From Photobacterium iliopiscarium (GTDB lineage: Bacteria; Pseudomonadota; Gammaproteobacteria; Enterobacterales; Vibrionaceae): 64,000 nt of DNA. The position numbers and the translations under genes were made by a program. The stretch lies in NCBI RefSeq assembly GCF_003026395.1, contig NZ_PYOO01000003.1:354314-418313 (forward strand), read 5' to 3'. Positions 1-8,578 of the stretch are shown here, one piece after another. The notes beneath the pieces are model-generated. The model did no database searches. It had not been told where the DNA came from and worked only from the letters and a program-made list of their open reading frames with translations. The stretch's first letter is position 1; every line of letters starts with the position of its first letter.

Positions 1-488
1 ACATCACCCATTTGTGATAAGTAAGCACATACTTCTATTCCATGCGCTTGTTTAAGGTATTTTTTAGCAACAGCACCCGCAGCAACACGCATAGCGGTTT
101 CACGTGCAGATGATCGACCACCACCACGGTAATCACGTACACCATATTTCTGCTGGTAAGTATAATCTGCGTGACCGGGACGGAATAAATTCTGAATATT
201 AGAATAATCTTTTGAGCGTTGATCGGTATTTTCAATCAGTAAACCAATCGATGTACCCGTAGTTTGACCTTCAAATACACCGGATAAAATCTTAACTTCA
301 TCCGCTTCGCGACGTTGAGTAGTATATTTTGAGGTGCCAGGGCGACGACGATCAAGATCGTGTTGCATGTCAGCTTCTGTGAGTGCTAATCCTGGTGGGC
401 AACCGTCAATAATACAGCCCAATGCTACCCCATGACTTTCGCCAAAGGTGGTAACGCGAAACAATTGTCCTATGGTATTTCCAGCCAT
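1..488 (-). CDS. aroC: Chorismate synthase, N-terminal part (cut by window edge)
   Basis: Chorismate synthase converts 5-enolpyruvylshikimate-3-phosphate to chorismate with reduced FMN, the last common step of aromatic amino acid synthesis, in the cytoplasm. The reverse strand reads from an ATG at 488 leftward as [20 protein letters not shown], the family's typical opening with the conserved GESHG histidine motif. Further on come the [17 protein letters not shown] region and RPGHADYTY, both characteristic of AroC. About 162 residues are present and the rest lies outside the window. The gene is not seen to share an operon with the PTS gene on its right, because a terminator-like hairpin and a repeat lie between them. 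Identification is by recognised family sequence. Confidence 0.96.
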   Translation of the reverse strand, partial: MAGNTIGQLFRVTTFGESHGVALGCIIDGCPPGLALTEADMQHDLDRRRPGTSKYTTQRREADEVKILSGVFEGQTTGTSIGLLIENTDQRSKDYSNIQNLFRPGHADYTYQQKYGVRDYRGGGRSSARETAMRVAAGAVAKKYLKQAHGIEVCAYLSQMGD

Positions 489-584
489 GACTTCCCCTGT
501 GAGATATCTATGCTTACATGCATTTTTAATTATGGTAATGAATACATACTGCAAAGATGTGATTTGAAAAGCAAGGAATACATT

Positions 585-690
585 CATTCTACGACGCGCT
601 GGTAGTAGATTCCCTATCGCCCTCTCGGGCATTCACTGTAGGGAATGACGGTGGGTGGGTTCTGCCATTCATTGTACGAAATGACAGGCT
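585..690. repeat. Dispersed palindromic repeat, single copy
   Basis: The core at 609-646 is an inverted repeat with arms ATTCCCTA and TAGGGAAT around a variable centre. It is preceded by a conserved lead-in (ctacgacgcgc) and followed by a partial second copy ending near 690. The same core occurs at 3103-3140, 3277-3312 and in every unit of the array at 6.9-8.5 kb. It is non-coding and REP-like. Confidence 0.8.
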
Positions 691-704
691 GGAATTAACA
701 CCAC

Positions 705-736
705 AAAAAAGCGACAGGCTTTCACCCATCGCTTTT
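705..736 (-). terminator. Rho-independent terminator behind the EIIABC gene
   Basis: Read on the reverse strand, a 9 bp stem (GCGATGGGT / GCCTGTCGC, including wobble pairs) closes a GAAA loop and is followed by a run of six T. The same hairpin design recurs behind manA (3364-3394) and rluF (8501-8532). Confidence 0.8.
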
Positions 737-787
737 ATTCGTACTTATCGTCTTAACCTCAAGACTCGTACCTAAAACACTTATCTC

Positions 788-2689
788 TTACGCTACCGCT
801 AATACTTTATCCGCTTTTGCTTTACGGAATTTCTTCAGTGATACCGCAACAAATGCTGTAACTACCATACCTGTTGCCATACAGACTAAAGCAAGCAGTG
901 GTTTGTTCATCGCACCTAATAATGCAACCACTGGACCACCGTGAGCAACGCTGTTAGTGATACCAAACGAGAACGCCATTACTGCGGCAACCATGCTGCC
1001 TAATACGTTTGCTGGAATAACTGAGATTGGATCTTGCGCTGCAAATGGAATTGCACCTTCAGAGATACCCACTAAGCCCATTGCACCCGCCGCTTTACCT
1101 GCTTCAATTTCTGATTGCTCAAAGATGTTAAGCTTACGACCAATCACTGTCGCTAACCCCATACCCAGCGGTGCTACAGGAATTGCACATGCCATCGCAC
1201 CCATAAATTGAGTTTGACCATTGGCTATCATGCCGACAGAGAACAAGAACGCCACTTTGTTAAATGGACCACCCATATCAAAGCCCGCCATACCACCGAG
1301 CACAATACCGAGCAAGACAACGTTACCTGTGCTCATTTCAGTTAGCACAGTGTTCATGGTATGCATTAGACCTGCAATTGGCGCACCAATAACAAAGATA
1401 AACGCACTTGCAATAAATAATGTACCTGTAATTGGTGCAATAAGAATCGGCACTAATGGTTGTAATAATTTATGGTATTTACGTGTTGCAACCCAACGTA
1501 CAAAGTAACCCACTAATAGACCTGCAATAATGGCACCGATAAAACCTGTACCTGCATCTGCGCCATAAAATGAGCCGTTATTCGCAATCCAACCACCAAT
1601 GAAACCCGGTGCTAATGCTGGACGATCACCAATCGCATACGCTATGTAACCTGCAAGTACTGGAATCATTAATGTAAAGGCGACTACACCGACATCAAGG
1701 ACTTTTTGCCACATGCTACCTACAGGGATCTGCATTCCCGCATCTGTTGGCTGTCCACCAATCGCTAATGCCAACGCAATTAACAAACCACCGGTAACAA
1801 CAAACGGGATCATGTGTGATACACCATTCATCAAGAAACAGTATAGATCTGAACGCGCTTTAGAAACTTTGCTTTCACCACCATCTAAACCATCGCCATT
1901 AGCATCAAATGGTTTTGCGACTAATGCTTGTTGAATAACGCCTTTGCCATCTTTTATCGGCGCTTTTACGCCAGTCTTAATTAATTTTTTACCCGCAAAA
2001 CGATCCATATCGACTTGCTTATCACAACTGACAATGATCGCTTCTGCGCGGGCAATTTCTTCTGCGGTTGGTGAGTTTTTAACACCGATAGAACCGTTCG
2101 TTTCAACTTTAATTTCATAGCCTAATTCAGCGGCCGCTTTTTCTAATGCTTCCGCTGCAAGGTAAGTATGGGCAACGCCAGCAGGACAGCCCGTAACCCC
2201 AATCAATAAGCCTTTATCTTGGGGTAATGTTGCCACCACTTGTTTTTCGGCAAGTAATAATGCCAATGCATCAGCCGGTGTTTTCGCAGCGAGGAATGCG
2301 TCAATAAAACCATCTTCAATCAGTTTTGATGACAACTCAGCCAACACTTCAATATGGTGATTATCACCGCCATCAGGAGAAGCAATCATGAAAAATAGTT
2401 TTGATGGTAAGCCGTCTTCTGCGCCGTATTCAATACCTGTACGGCTAACACCAATCGCCACCGCTGGTTTAATAACAGCGGCACTTTTAGCATGAGGTAA
2501 TGCAACGCCCTCTTCAAAACCAGTGTTACCTAACTCTTCACGTGCTTTAACATCGACTAAAAATTGGGTTTTATCCGCAACGCGACCTTGTTGAACTAAA
2601 ATATCTGCCATTTCAGCAAACACTTCATCTTTGGTGGTTGCTTTAAGGTTGAGGTTAATCAACTGCTCATTGATGAGGGTGGTAATCAT
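788..2689 (-). CDS. PTS fructose-family EIIABC, probable mannose transporter
   Basis: This protein takes up and phosphorylates a hexose at the inner membrane using phosphate from HPr. The 633 residues read in order EIIA (about 1-150, phospho-histidine H66 in GVALPHA), EIIB (about 160-262, phospho-cysteine C168 in GCPAGVAHTY) and a hydrophobic EIIC of the fructose family (about 285-625). Mannose is inferred as substrate because manA lies directly upstream on the same strand with a divergent AraC regulator. This matches the order I recall from the VC1823-VC1827 region of Vibrio cholerae. The gap to manA is 765 bases and contains a terminator and repeats, so this gene probably has its own promoter. 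The family is certain and the sugar is not. Confidence 0.9.
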   Translation of the reverse strand: MITTLINEQLINLNLKATTKDEVFAEMADILVQQGRVADKTQFLVDVKAREELGNTGFEEGVALPHAKSAAVIKPAVAIGVSRTGIEYGAEDGLPSKLFFMIASPDGGDNHHIEVLAELSSKLIEDGFIDAFLAAKTPADALALLLAEKQVVATLPQDKGLLIGVTGCPAGVAHTYLAAEALEKAAAELGYEIKVETNGSIGVKNSPTAEEIARAEAIIVSCDKQVDMDRFAGKKLIKTGVKAPIKDGKGVIQQALVAKPFDANGDGLDGGESKVSKARSDLYCFLMNGVSHMIPFVVTGGLLIALALAIGGQPTDAGMQIPVGSMWQKVLDVGVVAFTLMIPVLAGYIAYAIGDRPALAPGFIGGWIANNGSFYGADAGTGFIGAIIAGLLVGYFVRWVATRKYHKLLQPLVPILIAPITGTLFIASAFIFVIGAPIAGLMHTMNTVLTEMSTGNVVLLGIVLGGMAGFDMGGPFNKVAFLFSVGMIANGQTQFMGAMACAIPVAPLGMGLATVIGRKLNIFEQSEIEAGKAAGAMGLVGISEGAIPFAAQDPISVIPANVLGSMVAAVMAFSFGITNSVAHGGPVVALLGAMNKPLLALVCMATGMVVTAFVAVSLKKFRKAKADKVLAVA

Positions 2690-3059
2690 ATTCTATCCCC
2701 GATAATTTTATTATGGGCTCGATGACATTGTATTCGTCATCAGCATGGCAATATTGTCGGTTTTTTAATGGGGATAAAGTAGAGTACAAAACAGGCTTTA
2801 ACTGGAAATTTGTAACATTAAACTCTCAGTGTGAGCTATAACTCATATTTTCCATTGTATATAAAACAAGTTGAACCGTGAATTTATACATTTAACTTCA
2901 ATAAGTTATACAATTAACTATATATGAAAATACCAAAAAACGATTATCAAATAATTTTATCAACTATCAAAATAAGGCTTTAAATATGCAGTTAGGTGGA
3001 ATTTTTAGTGCGATAGATCACAGAAAGGAGGGGGTTAGGAAAAGCAGTTTATTATTCGT

Positions 3060-3345
3060 CATCTATTTCAACCACAATGACTCTACGACGCGCGGATAGT
3101 AAATTCCCTATCGCCCTCGCGGGCATTTACTGTAGGGAATGATGAGCCTATTATTCACATCTCGAAAGTTGAGGCATGATACTATCCGCGACCTACTCAC
3201 CACGTACTTGAGCCTTAAAGAAACCAGTGAAACTCTATAATACAACCACTATGACTCTACAACGCGCGGATAGTAGATTCCCTATCTCGTTCGTAACCTC
3301 ACTGTAGGGAATGACGGGGGTTGATTTAGCATTCACTGTAGGGAA
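3060..3345. repeat. Dispersed palindromic repeats, two core copies plus module B
   Basis: Cores at 3103-3140 and 3277-3312 flank a copy of module B (about 3162-3220, with TTGAGGC and a degenerate partner arm). The order core-B-core is the same as in the 6.9-8.5 kb array, so this looks like a short version of that array. Confidence 0.8.
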
Positions 3346-3363
3346 TGACGAAATAATTACCAC

Positions 3364-3394
3364 AAAAAAAGCGACAGGCTTTCACCCATCGCTT
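3364..3394 (-). terminator. Rho-independent terminator behind manA
   Basis: On the reverse strand a GCGATGGGT / GCCTGTCGC stem with a GAAA loop is followed by seven T. It is nearly identical to the hairpin at 705-736. Confidence 0.8.
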
Positions 3395-3454
3395 AATCCA
3401 TTATCCTGAGAACTAGAGACTCACAACCTCGTCCCTGCTCTTCCCTATAACCCT

Positions 3455-4654
3455 TTAGTTATACGCGCGAGCAAACATACCATCACAATGGGCTGAATAT
3501 GCTTTTGCATAAGCAGGAATAAACACTGACTGGCCTTTTTCAAGCGTCAATGTTTCACCATTTTGATGCGTCACTGTTAGCGGTGCATCAATCGCAAATA
3601 AAATTTCAGCACTGGTATTTTGTAATGCAATATCATTAACTTGCTTATACACGCTGAATTTAAAATCAGGCACAGGGATCTGATAATCTAAACCACCAGC
3701 AACCATTGTTGGCGCCAGTAATAGTTCATTCGCCGCCATGCTCTTAAATTCAGTATTAGCGACTAACTCGGGTACATCCATAAATTTAGGCGTCAAACCT
3801 GCACGTAGTACATTGTCGGAGTTAGCCATAATTTCAAGGCCAGTTCCTTTAATGTAAGCATGTGGCGTACATGCACTTAGGAACATCGCTTCGCCTGGTT
3901 GTAATGTTAATACGTTCAACATTAAAGGAACAAACAAACCGATATCGCCTGGGTATTGCTCAGATAAATCAATCAATAACGCAAATAATGGCTGCTCTTT
4001 ATGTTCATGACAGAACGCTAAAAGCCCATTAACAGCAACCTCTTTACGCTCACCCTCAAGCGATAACATTGCTTCAAAAAAATCACGTAAACCGGTTTCA
4101 GTTTGATTGGCTACGAACGTATTAACAAGATCGCTGATCACATCGAGATTGATGGTGGTAAATAATTCAACAATCTCAGCTAGCTCACGAAAACCATTCA
4201 TTGCTTGATAAGGGGTTAATGCAAACACTAACTCAGGTTTATGGTTAGGATCTTTGTAGTTACGGTTAGCCGCATTACGTGCAATACCGGTTTTTTCTTC
4301 TTTCGCATAGCCTATTTCAGCTTGATGCTTACTTGGGTGAACTTGAACCGATAATGCTTTCTCAGCCGCTAACACTTTAAATAAATATGGCAACTCAGCA
4401 AATTTAGCTTGGGTTTCTGCACCGATAATTGCATCAGGATCTGTGGCAATAAAATCAGCTAAACGTACTGCTTCACCATTAACCGTGATCACAGAACAAC
4501 CATTTGCATGGGCGCCCATCCATATTTCAGCTTGTGGTTTTTGGTCTAGATTTGGAATAGCAAACAGTTGTTCAATTGATGTTACACTGCCCCAAGCATA
4601 ATCTTGGATCACGTTATCCATCTTGAAAAAGACAGTGCGGGTAGAGTCAGTCAT
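3455..4654 (-). CDS. manA: Mannose-6-phosphate isomerase, class I
   Basis: ManA interconverts mannose 6-phosphate and fructose 6-phosphate, bringing PTS-imported mannose into glycolysis. It is a cytoplasmic zinc enzyme. At 399 residues it has the normal type I length. Zinc-ligand and active-site segments are visible: VQVHPSKHQAE (Gln and His), HKPELVFAL (Glu) and CTPHAYIKGTGLEIMANSDN (His and the conserved GxGLExMAxSDN stretch). It starts at an ATG 155 bases from the divergent AraC-type gene and ends ahead of a terminator, so it is probably a single-gene transcript. Induction by the neighbouring regulator is inferred from position only. Confidence 0.95.
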   Translation of the reverse strand: MTDSTRTVFFKMDNVIQDYAWGSVTSIEQLFAIPNLDQKPQAEIWMGAHANGCSVITVNGEAVRLADFIATDPDAIIGAETQAKFAELPYLFKVLAAEKALSVQVHPSKHQAEIGYAKEEKTGIARNAANRNYKDPNHKPELVFALTPYQAMNGFRELAEIVELFTTINLDVISDLVNTFVANQTETGLRDFFEAMLSLEGERKEVAVNGLLAFCHEHKEQPLFALLIDLSEQYPGDIGLFVPLMLNVLTLQPGEAMFLSACTPHAYIKGTGLEIMANSDNVLRAGLTPKFMDVPELVANTEFKSMAANELLLAPTMVAGGLDYQIPVPDFKFSVYKQVNDIALQNTSAEILFAIDAPLTVTHQNGETLTLEKGQSVFIPAYAKAYSAHCDGMFARAYN

Positions 4655-4809
4655 TGTCAGGTCCTATTGTTATTATTGTTCACGATATTTATGGCATCGC
4701 ATCAACCATTATTATTGACGCCATGCGCTAACTAACAGCACTATAACAAAACTTAATCGGTTTATTCAGCACAAACTCATCATCCTGCCACCACCATTCC
4801 AAACATAAA

Positions 4810-5664
4810 GTGAATTTCATGGACAATGTTTTCTTAAATTTAATTGATTCGGTGTTAACTGAACGGGAAAGTTTTAATCGCATTTGGTTTGCTGGCGGTA
4901 AAACTCAACCACCGCAATTTAGTTATCAAGTCAATTTTCCACGGCTCGAATTGGTGCTAAAAGGCGAATATATTAATCAACTTGATGATGGTGATAATGG
5001 CATCTGTCAAATTAGTTTAATGGGGGGGGATGCGATCTATATTCCACCCAACAGTTGGAATAAACCAAGCTGGAATACCGAATGTTCAGTGTTGAGTTTA
5101 CTGTTTGGAAAGCGACAATTGGGTTTTAGTTTAGTCAGTAAAACCAAAGATAGCCCCAAGTTTTATGATGTTCAAAAACACTCAATTCAAGCATGGACGG
5201 GGCATGCGGTTGATCCGATCTTAACGGCCTTGAATATGTTAGCTACCGAGCCTCAGCAACAACCGATGGATGAACATTTATTGCAAGCCTTGCTCAGCTA
5301 CACGCGTAACATGCTGCATGTACCGTTGCATCAATCAAAAAATCGCACCGAAGATCTGTATCAAGGGATCTGTATTTATATTCAAGAAAATTTTCACCGT
5401 GCCATCAGCCGCGATACCATTGCTAATCGGTTTAACATTACCCCCAATCACCTTTCGCGTTTATTTCGTCAACAAGGCCATATGCGGCTCGCTGACTATA
5501 TTTGCTGGGTACGGATTGAACGTGCCAAATTTATGTTACGCCAATACCCATTTCGATTAACTGAAATTGCTAGCCGCTGCGGTTTTGTCGATGTAAATTA
5601 TTTTTGTCGCGTATTTAAAAATAAAACGGGGTGTACACCATCAGAATACAGAGTCGTCACTTAA
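4810..5664 (+). CDS. AraC-family transcriptional regulator of the PTS cluster
   Basis: This is a DNA-binding regulator, probably sensing a sugar signal. The C-terminal ~95 residues (about 190-284) form the twin helix-turn-helix AraC domain, with TIANRFNITPNHLSRLFRQQ and LTEIASRCGFVDVNYFCRVF. The N-terminal ~150 residues resemble a cupin-like sensor with no motif I can tie to a ligand. The frame opens with GTG at 4810, and an ATG three codons later (4819) is equally plausible because no clear ribosome site separates them. It is divergent from manA, and its stop is six bases from the convergent EIIA gene. Control of manA and the PTS genes is inferred from context. Confidence 0.88.
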   Translation: MNFMDNVFLNLIDSVLTERESFNRIWFAGGKTQPPQFSYQVNFPRLELVLKGEYINQLDDGDNGICQISLMGGDAIYIPPNSWNKPSWNTECSVLSLLFGKRQLGFSLVSKTKDSPKFYDVQKHSIQAWTGHAVDPILTALNMLATEPQQQPMDEHLLQALLSYTRNMLHVPLHQSKNRTEDLYQGICIYIQENFHRAISRDTIANRFNITPNHLSRLFRQQGHMRLADYICWVRIERAKFMLRQYPFRLTEIASRCGFVDVNYFCRVFKNKTGCTPSEYRVVT

Positions 5665-5670
5665 CTTCCG

Positions 5671-6429
5671 TTATCTTAATGCTTCAATAACCAATGCTTT
5701 CAATTCTTGAGGCTGTTGAGCTAATGTTAGCGCAGTACAATAATCCTCGTTTAATAAACATTTTGAAAACTGCGCAAACGCCATCAGCACCACTTTCTGA
5801 GGTGGCTTAGGCAATATCATCGCAATCGCACGACTAATATTACCGCGAGATGATCCCCAATCAATTGACGGATGCTGACACACTATCGCCATTGCAGGCT
5901 TAACGATCATTTCATGCATCACGTGCGGCAATGCAATACCCGGCCCCATCACCGTTGCTGAAATGGTTTCTCGAGCTAATAGTGCTTGCAGTAATGCGGG
6001 TTGTTGCTCAGCGGTAACGGCTTGTTGTGCCACCAGCATGTGGCTTAATTGCGTAATTGTTTCTGTTTTATTACTGCCACTCGCATGACAATCAGCCCAA
6101 CCAATACTGGTTAACGGCAAACTTATCTTAAATGGCACTGATGGTGAGAATTGTGTCAATGACAGCGCATATTGAGCAATAAAATCCGTTAGCACTAAAT
6201 TTGCTAATTCGGCGTCATTACCATTGATGATTAATTGGCATAACGCATACGGTTTATTCGCTAATGACAGCATTTTTAATGGCTGTGATACTGGCGCGCG
6301 CGTTAATTGACGTACATTGAATAACTCAACTTTAGATTGAAAATAGGTGGTCAATTTTTTGAGTTGGTTAAGTTGGTAAGAAGGCAGACCTGCTGCTCCA
6401 CAATAGAAGGTGATCCGTCGCTCTAACAT
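5671..6429 (-). CDS. PTS EIIA protein with degenerate HPr-like N-terminal domain
   Basis: The C-terminal ~140 residues are a fructose/nitrogen-type EIIA domain with its phospho-histidine motif GIALPH intact. The first ~105 residues follow the spacing of an HPr fold (a GL-x-L start, a FQSKVELFN strand, LSLAN, then GNDAELANLVLTDF). The position of HPr's catalytic histidine (normally GLHARP) reads GLPSYQ, so phosphorelay through this domain looks impossible. The gene is convergent with the AraC gene and 44 bases downstream of the EIIB gene, with which it probably forms an operon. I recall a similar stand-alone EIIA in the V. cholerae cluster. A regulatory rather than transport role is possible because no EIIC accompanies the pair. 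Confidence 0.8.
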   Translation of the reverse strand: MLERRITFYCGAAGLPSYQLNQLKKLTTYFQSKVELFNVRQLTRAPVSQPLKMLSLANKPYALCQLIINGNDAELANLVLTDFIAQYALSLTQFSPSVPFKISLPLTSIGWADCHASGSNKTETITQLSHMLVAQQAVTAEQQPALLQALLARETISATVMGPGIALPHVMHEMIVKPAMAIVCQHPSIDWGSSRGNISRAIAMILPKPPQKVVLMAFAQFSKCLLNEDYCTALTLAQQPQELKALVIEALR

Positions 6430-6473
6430 CCGTTATTCCCTTAATATTACGGCTTACTTATTAACGTCATCTA

Positions 6474-6788
6474 TCATTGGCACAATTGCTGACAACGCTC
6501 AATCACAGCAGTGGCATCAACTAAGACTTCTTCGATGGTGACACAGTGAATACGACTACCAGTGAAACGAGCCCGTTGTTCAACTTCAATATCTGAGGCT
6601 ATTAATACAATATCTGCACAAGCAATATTTTTAGCCGTTAAAAAGTGCTCAATCCCCATCGCACCTTGGGTTTCGACTTGGATTTTAATTCCCATTTGAT
6701 GCGCAGTTTTATTAAGTACATCCGCCGCCATATATGTGTGTGCTATACCCGTTGGGCAGGCTGTTACCGCGACAATTTTCATTTTCAT
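6474..6788 (-). CDS. PTS fructose-family EIIB protein (stand-alone)
   Basis: This 104-residue protein is a complete EIIB-Fru domain. The phospho-cysteine loop TACPTGIAHTYMAA lies near residue 12, and an IQVETQGAMG motif follows, as in FrwB/FryB-type proteins. EIIB passes phosphate from an EIIA to an incoming sugar on an EIIC, but no EIIC gene adjoins it, so its partner must be encoded elsewhere. The EIIA gene follows 44 bases downstream on the same strand. Two in-frame ATGs open the gene (6788 and 6782) and either could be used. Upstream lies the tandem repeat array. The domain is certain and the sugar is not known. Confidence 0.88.
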   Translation of the reverse strand: MKMKIVAVTACPTGIAHTYMAADVLNKTAHQMGIKIQVETQGAMGIEHFLTAKNIACADIVLIASDIEVEQRARFTGSRIHCVTIEEVLVDATAVIERCQQLCQ

Positions 6789-6869
6789 CCCTAAACTTAT
6801 AACGATTAAATACCAAGGCGCATAAATAAGCAGCCAGTGATGCAGAATATCATATTTTATTACAGAAAA

Positions 6870-8480
6870 TGACGGGAGTTAATCCGTACGTTCACTGCAA
6901 GGAATAACACTAGTTATTATCCGTCATCTCGGAAGTTGAGGTTCGAAGCTATCCGTGATCTATTCATCGCGTGCTTGAGCCTCAAAGACGCCAGCAAAAG
7001 TAAGTCTGATGGATATAATTATTCTACGACGCGCTGATTGTAGATTCCCTATCTCGTTCGTAACCTCACTGTAGGGAATGACGGTGGTTGGGTTTGGCAT
7101 TCACTCAGCCTATTATCCGTCATTCCGGAAGTTGAGGCTCGAAGCTATCCGTGATCTATTCATCGCGTGCTTGAGCCTCAAAGACGCCAGCAAAAGTAAG
7201 TCTGATGGATATAATTATTCTACGACGCGCGGATGATAGATTCCCTATCTCGTTCGTAACCTCACTGTAGGGAATGACGGTGGTTGGGTTTGGCATTCAC
7301 TCAGCCTATTATCCGTCATCTCGGAAGTTGAGGCTCGAAGCTATCCGTGATCTATTCACCGCGTGCTTGAGCCTCAAAGACGCCAGCAAAAGTAAGTCTG
7401 ATGGATATAATTATTCTACGACGCGCTGATTGTAGATTCCCTATCTCGTTCGTAACCTCACTGTAGAGAATGACGGGGGAAGGTTGGCATTCACTCAGCC
7501 TATTATCCGTCATTCCGGAAGTTGAGGCTCGAAGCTATCCGTGATCTATTCATCGCGTGCTTGAGCCTCAAAGACGCCAGCAAAAGTAAGTCTGATGGAT
7601 ATAATTATTCTACAACGCGTGGATGGTAGATTCCCTATCTCGTTCGTAACCTCACTGTAGGGAATGACGGTAATTGGGTTTGCCGTTCACTCAGCCTATT
7701 ATCCGTCATCTCGGAAGTTGAGGCTCGAAGCTATCCGTGATCTATTCACCGCGTGCTTGAGCCTCAAAGACGCCAACAAAAGTAAGTCTGATGGATATAA
7801 TTATTCTACAACGCGCGGATTGTAGATTCCCTATCTCGTTCGTAACCTCACTGTAGGGAATGACGGGGTTGGGGTTGGGTTTGGCATTCACTCAGCCTAT
7901 TATCCGTCATCTCGGAAGTTGAGGCTCGAAGCTATCCGTGATCTATTCATCGCGTGCTTGAGCCTCAAAGACGCCAGCAAAAAAAGTCTGATGGATATAA
8001 TTATTCTACAACGCGCGGATGGTAGATTCCCTATCTCGTTCGTAACCTCACTGTAGAGAATGACGGGGGAAGGTTGGCATTCACTCAGCCTATTATCCGT
8101 CATTCCGGAAGTTGAGGCTCGAAGCTATCCGTGATCTATTCATCGCGTGCTTGAGCCTCAAAGACGCCAGCAAAAAAAGTCTGATGGATATAATTATTCT
8201 ACAACGCGCGGATGGTAGATTCTCTATCTCGTTCGTAACCTCACTGTAGGGAATGACGGTGGTTGGGTTTGGCATTCACTCAGCCTATTATCCGTCATTC
8301 CGGAAGTTGAGGCTCGAAGCTATCCGTGATCTATTCATCGCGTGCTTGAGCCTCAAAGACGCCAGCAAAAATAAGTCTGATGGATATAATTATTCTACAA
8401 CGCGCGGATGGTAGATTCCCTATCTCGTTCGTAACCTCACTTTAGGGAATGACGGAGGAAGGTTGGCATTCACTGTAGGC
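6870..8480. repeat. Tandem array of eight ~195 bp palindromic repeat units
   Basis: Module B (GGAAGTTGAG...) begins at 6931, 7127, 7323, 7517, 7713, 7913, 8107 and 8302, giving spacings of 194-200 bases. Each unit carries module A, the ATTCCCTA/TAGGGAAT palindrome, and module B, an inverted repeat with arms TTGAGGCTC and GAGCCTCAA separated by ~32 bases. Copies differ by a few substitutions and by variation at the module junction (for example 'ggtggttgg' against 'ggggaagg'). Short open frames in it are by-products of the repeats. The array fills the gap between the EIIB gene and the rluF terminator. Confidence 0.93.
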
Positions 8481-8500
8481 GATGACGGAATTACACCAAC

Positions 8501-8532
8501 AAAAAAAACGACAGGCTCTCGCCTATCGCTTT
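8501..8532 (-). terminator. Rho-independent terminator behind rluF
   Basis: On the reverse strand a CGATAGGC / GCCTGTCG stem closes a GAGA loop and is followed by eight T. It is the third member of the same hairpin family, with changes to the loop and stem that keep pairing. Confidence 0.82.
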
Positions 8533-8578
8533 TCATTTATTCTTGAAACTGGCTATCTAGTTTCTTAACAACGCGCTG

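Larger units (their letters stand above)
489..787. other. Intergenic region between aroC and the EIIABC gene
   Basis: This gap of about 300 bases holds the aroC upstream region on its left, one copy of the dispersed palindromic repeat at roughly 585-690, and a GNRA-loop terminator at 705-736. I see no gene in it. Confidence 0.6.
2690..3454. other. Long intergenic region between EIIABC and manA
   Basis: The left half (2690-3000) is AT-rich and should hold the promoter of the leftward EIIABC gene. It contains a partial CRP-like dyad, TGTGA-N6-ACTCA, at 2830-2845. The right half holds two copies of the ATTCCCTA/TAGGGAAT palindrome (3103-3140 and 3277-3312), one copy of the second repeat module (about 3162-3220), and the manA terminator. 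I see no gene. Confidence 0.6.

Noticed and set aside
3010..3025. Possible CRP site AGTGC-GATAGA-TCACA upstream of the EIIABC gene
   Set aside because: One half matches well and the other poorly. It lies over 300 bases from the EIIABC start, so a role is doubtful.
7900..8275. Two similar reverse-strand frames of 60-67 codons
   Set aside because: They are generated by the tandem repeat units and have no start signals.
6870..8480. CRISPR array or integron attC cassette array
   Set aside because: Units are ~195 bp with no short constant repeat and unique spacer pattern, no cas or integrase genes, and no cassettes between the repeats.
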